Part shown: positions 11,080 through 11,153 of the stretch, one piece after another | Layout: each line of letters opens with the position of its first letter | Position numbering within the stretch: the stretch's first letter is position 1 | Source: Pigoraptor vietnamica | Lineage: Eukaryota; Opisthokonta; Filasterea | NCBI GenBank assembly: GCA_943704525.1 | Contig: CALSCQ010000862.1 | Coordinates: 1-11,153, forward strand | Length of the DNA stretch: 11,153 nt | Reading direction: 5' to 3' | Position numbers and translations under genes: made by a program | Notes under the pieces: model-generated | What the model was told of the DNA's origin: nothing | What the model saw: the letters and a program-made list of their open reading frames with translations, nothing else | Database searches by the model: none

Positions 11080-11153
<74 letters not shown>
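10994..11153. repeat. (CA)n array at the right window edge, in an INTS1 intron
   Basis: About 160 bp of CA repeat with a few CG and TG interruptions, running off the window. On the INTS1 strand it reads (GT)n and lies upstream of the 38-nt exon, in the intron whose acceptor is TATCTCAG next to 10935. The preceding INTS1 exon with the start codon must lie beyond this array. Confidence 0.93.

Noticed and set aside
10477-11153. Frames on both strands made of Cys-Val repeats
   Set aside because: They are translations of the TG/CA microsatellites.

Overview
The window looks like nuclear DNA of a GC-rich, intron-bearing unicellular eukaryote. The reasons are spliceosomal introns of 114-191 bp with GT...AG ends, good Kozak contexts (A at -3, G at +4), genes for SKP1 and Integrator subunit 1, and long (CA)n/(TG)n microsatellites in noncoding DNA. 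I cannot place it to genus. An amoebozoan or a unicellular relative of animals would both fit, and nothing in the sequence decides between them. Both window ends lie inside (CA)n arrays, so the edges may be assembly breaks.

Layout: a (CA)n array (1-112); an intronless gene for an F-box protein with a CxxC...CxxC pair (220-1497, +); a convergent intergenic stretch holding a 39-bp tandem duplication (1498-1997); a complete five-exon SKP1 gene (1998-3084, -), whose 165-residue product I could splice by eye; a 1-kb noncoding or weakly coding stretch (3085-4107) with a (TG)n array, a hairpin, a TGACGTCA palindrome and signals for a possible small + strand gene starting at 3378; and a very large gene for Integrator complex subunit 1, INTS1 (4108-10935, -), with six exons seen and its translation start beyond the right edge. 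(TG)n and (CA)n arrays flank the outermost INTS1 exon (10752-10889 and 10994-11153).

How the genes relate: SKP1 is the adaptor that holds F-box proteins in SCF ubiquitin ligases, so the two left-hand genes encode likely physical partners lying tail to tail. INTS1 is a scaffold of the Integrator complex, which cleaves nascent RNA at RNA polymerase II, and has no evident link to the SCF pair. The points most worth a second look are the SKP1 proline at the position hydroxylated and glycosylated in Dictyostelium and Toxoplasma, the 38-nt INTS1 exon between complementary repeats, a splice donor sitting inside a microsatellite, and the possible undescribed small gene at 3378.
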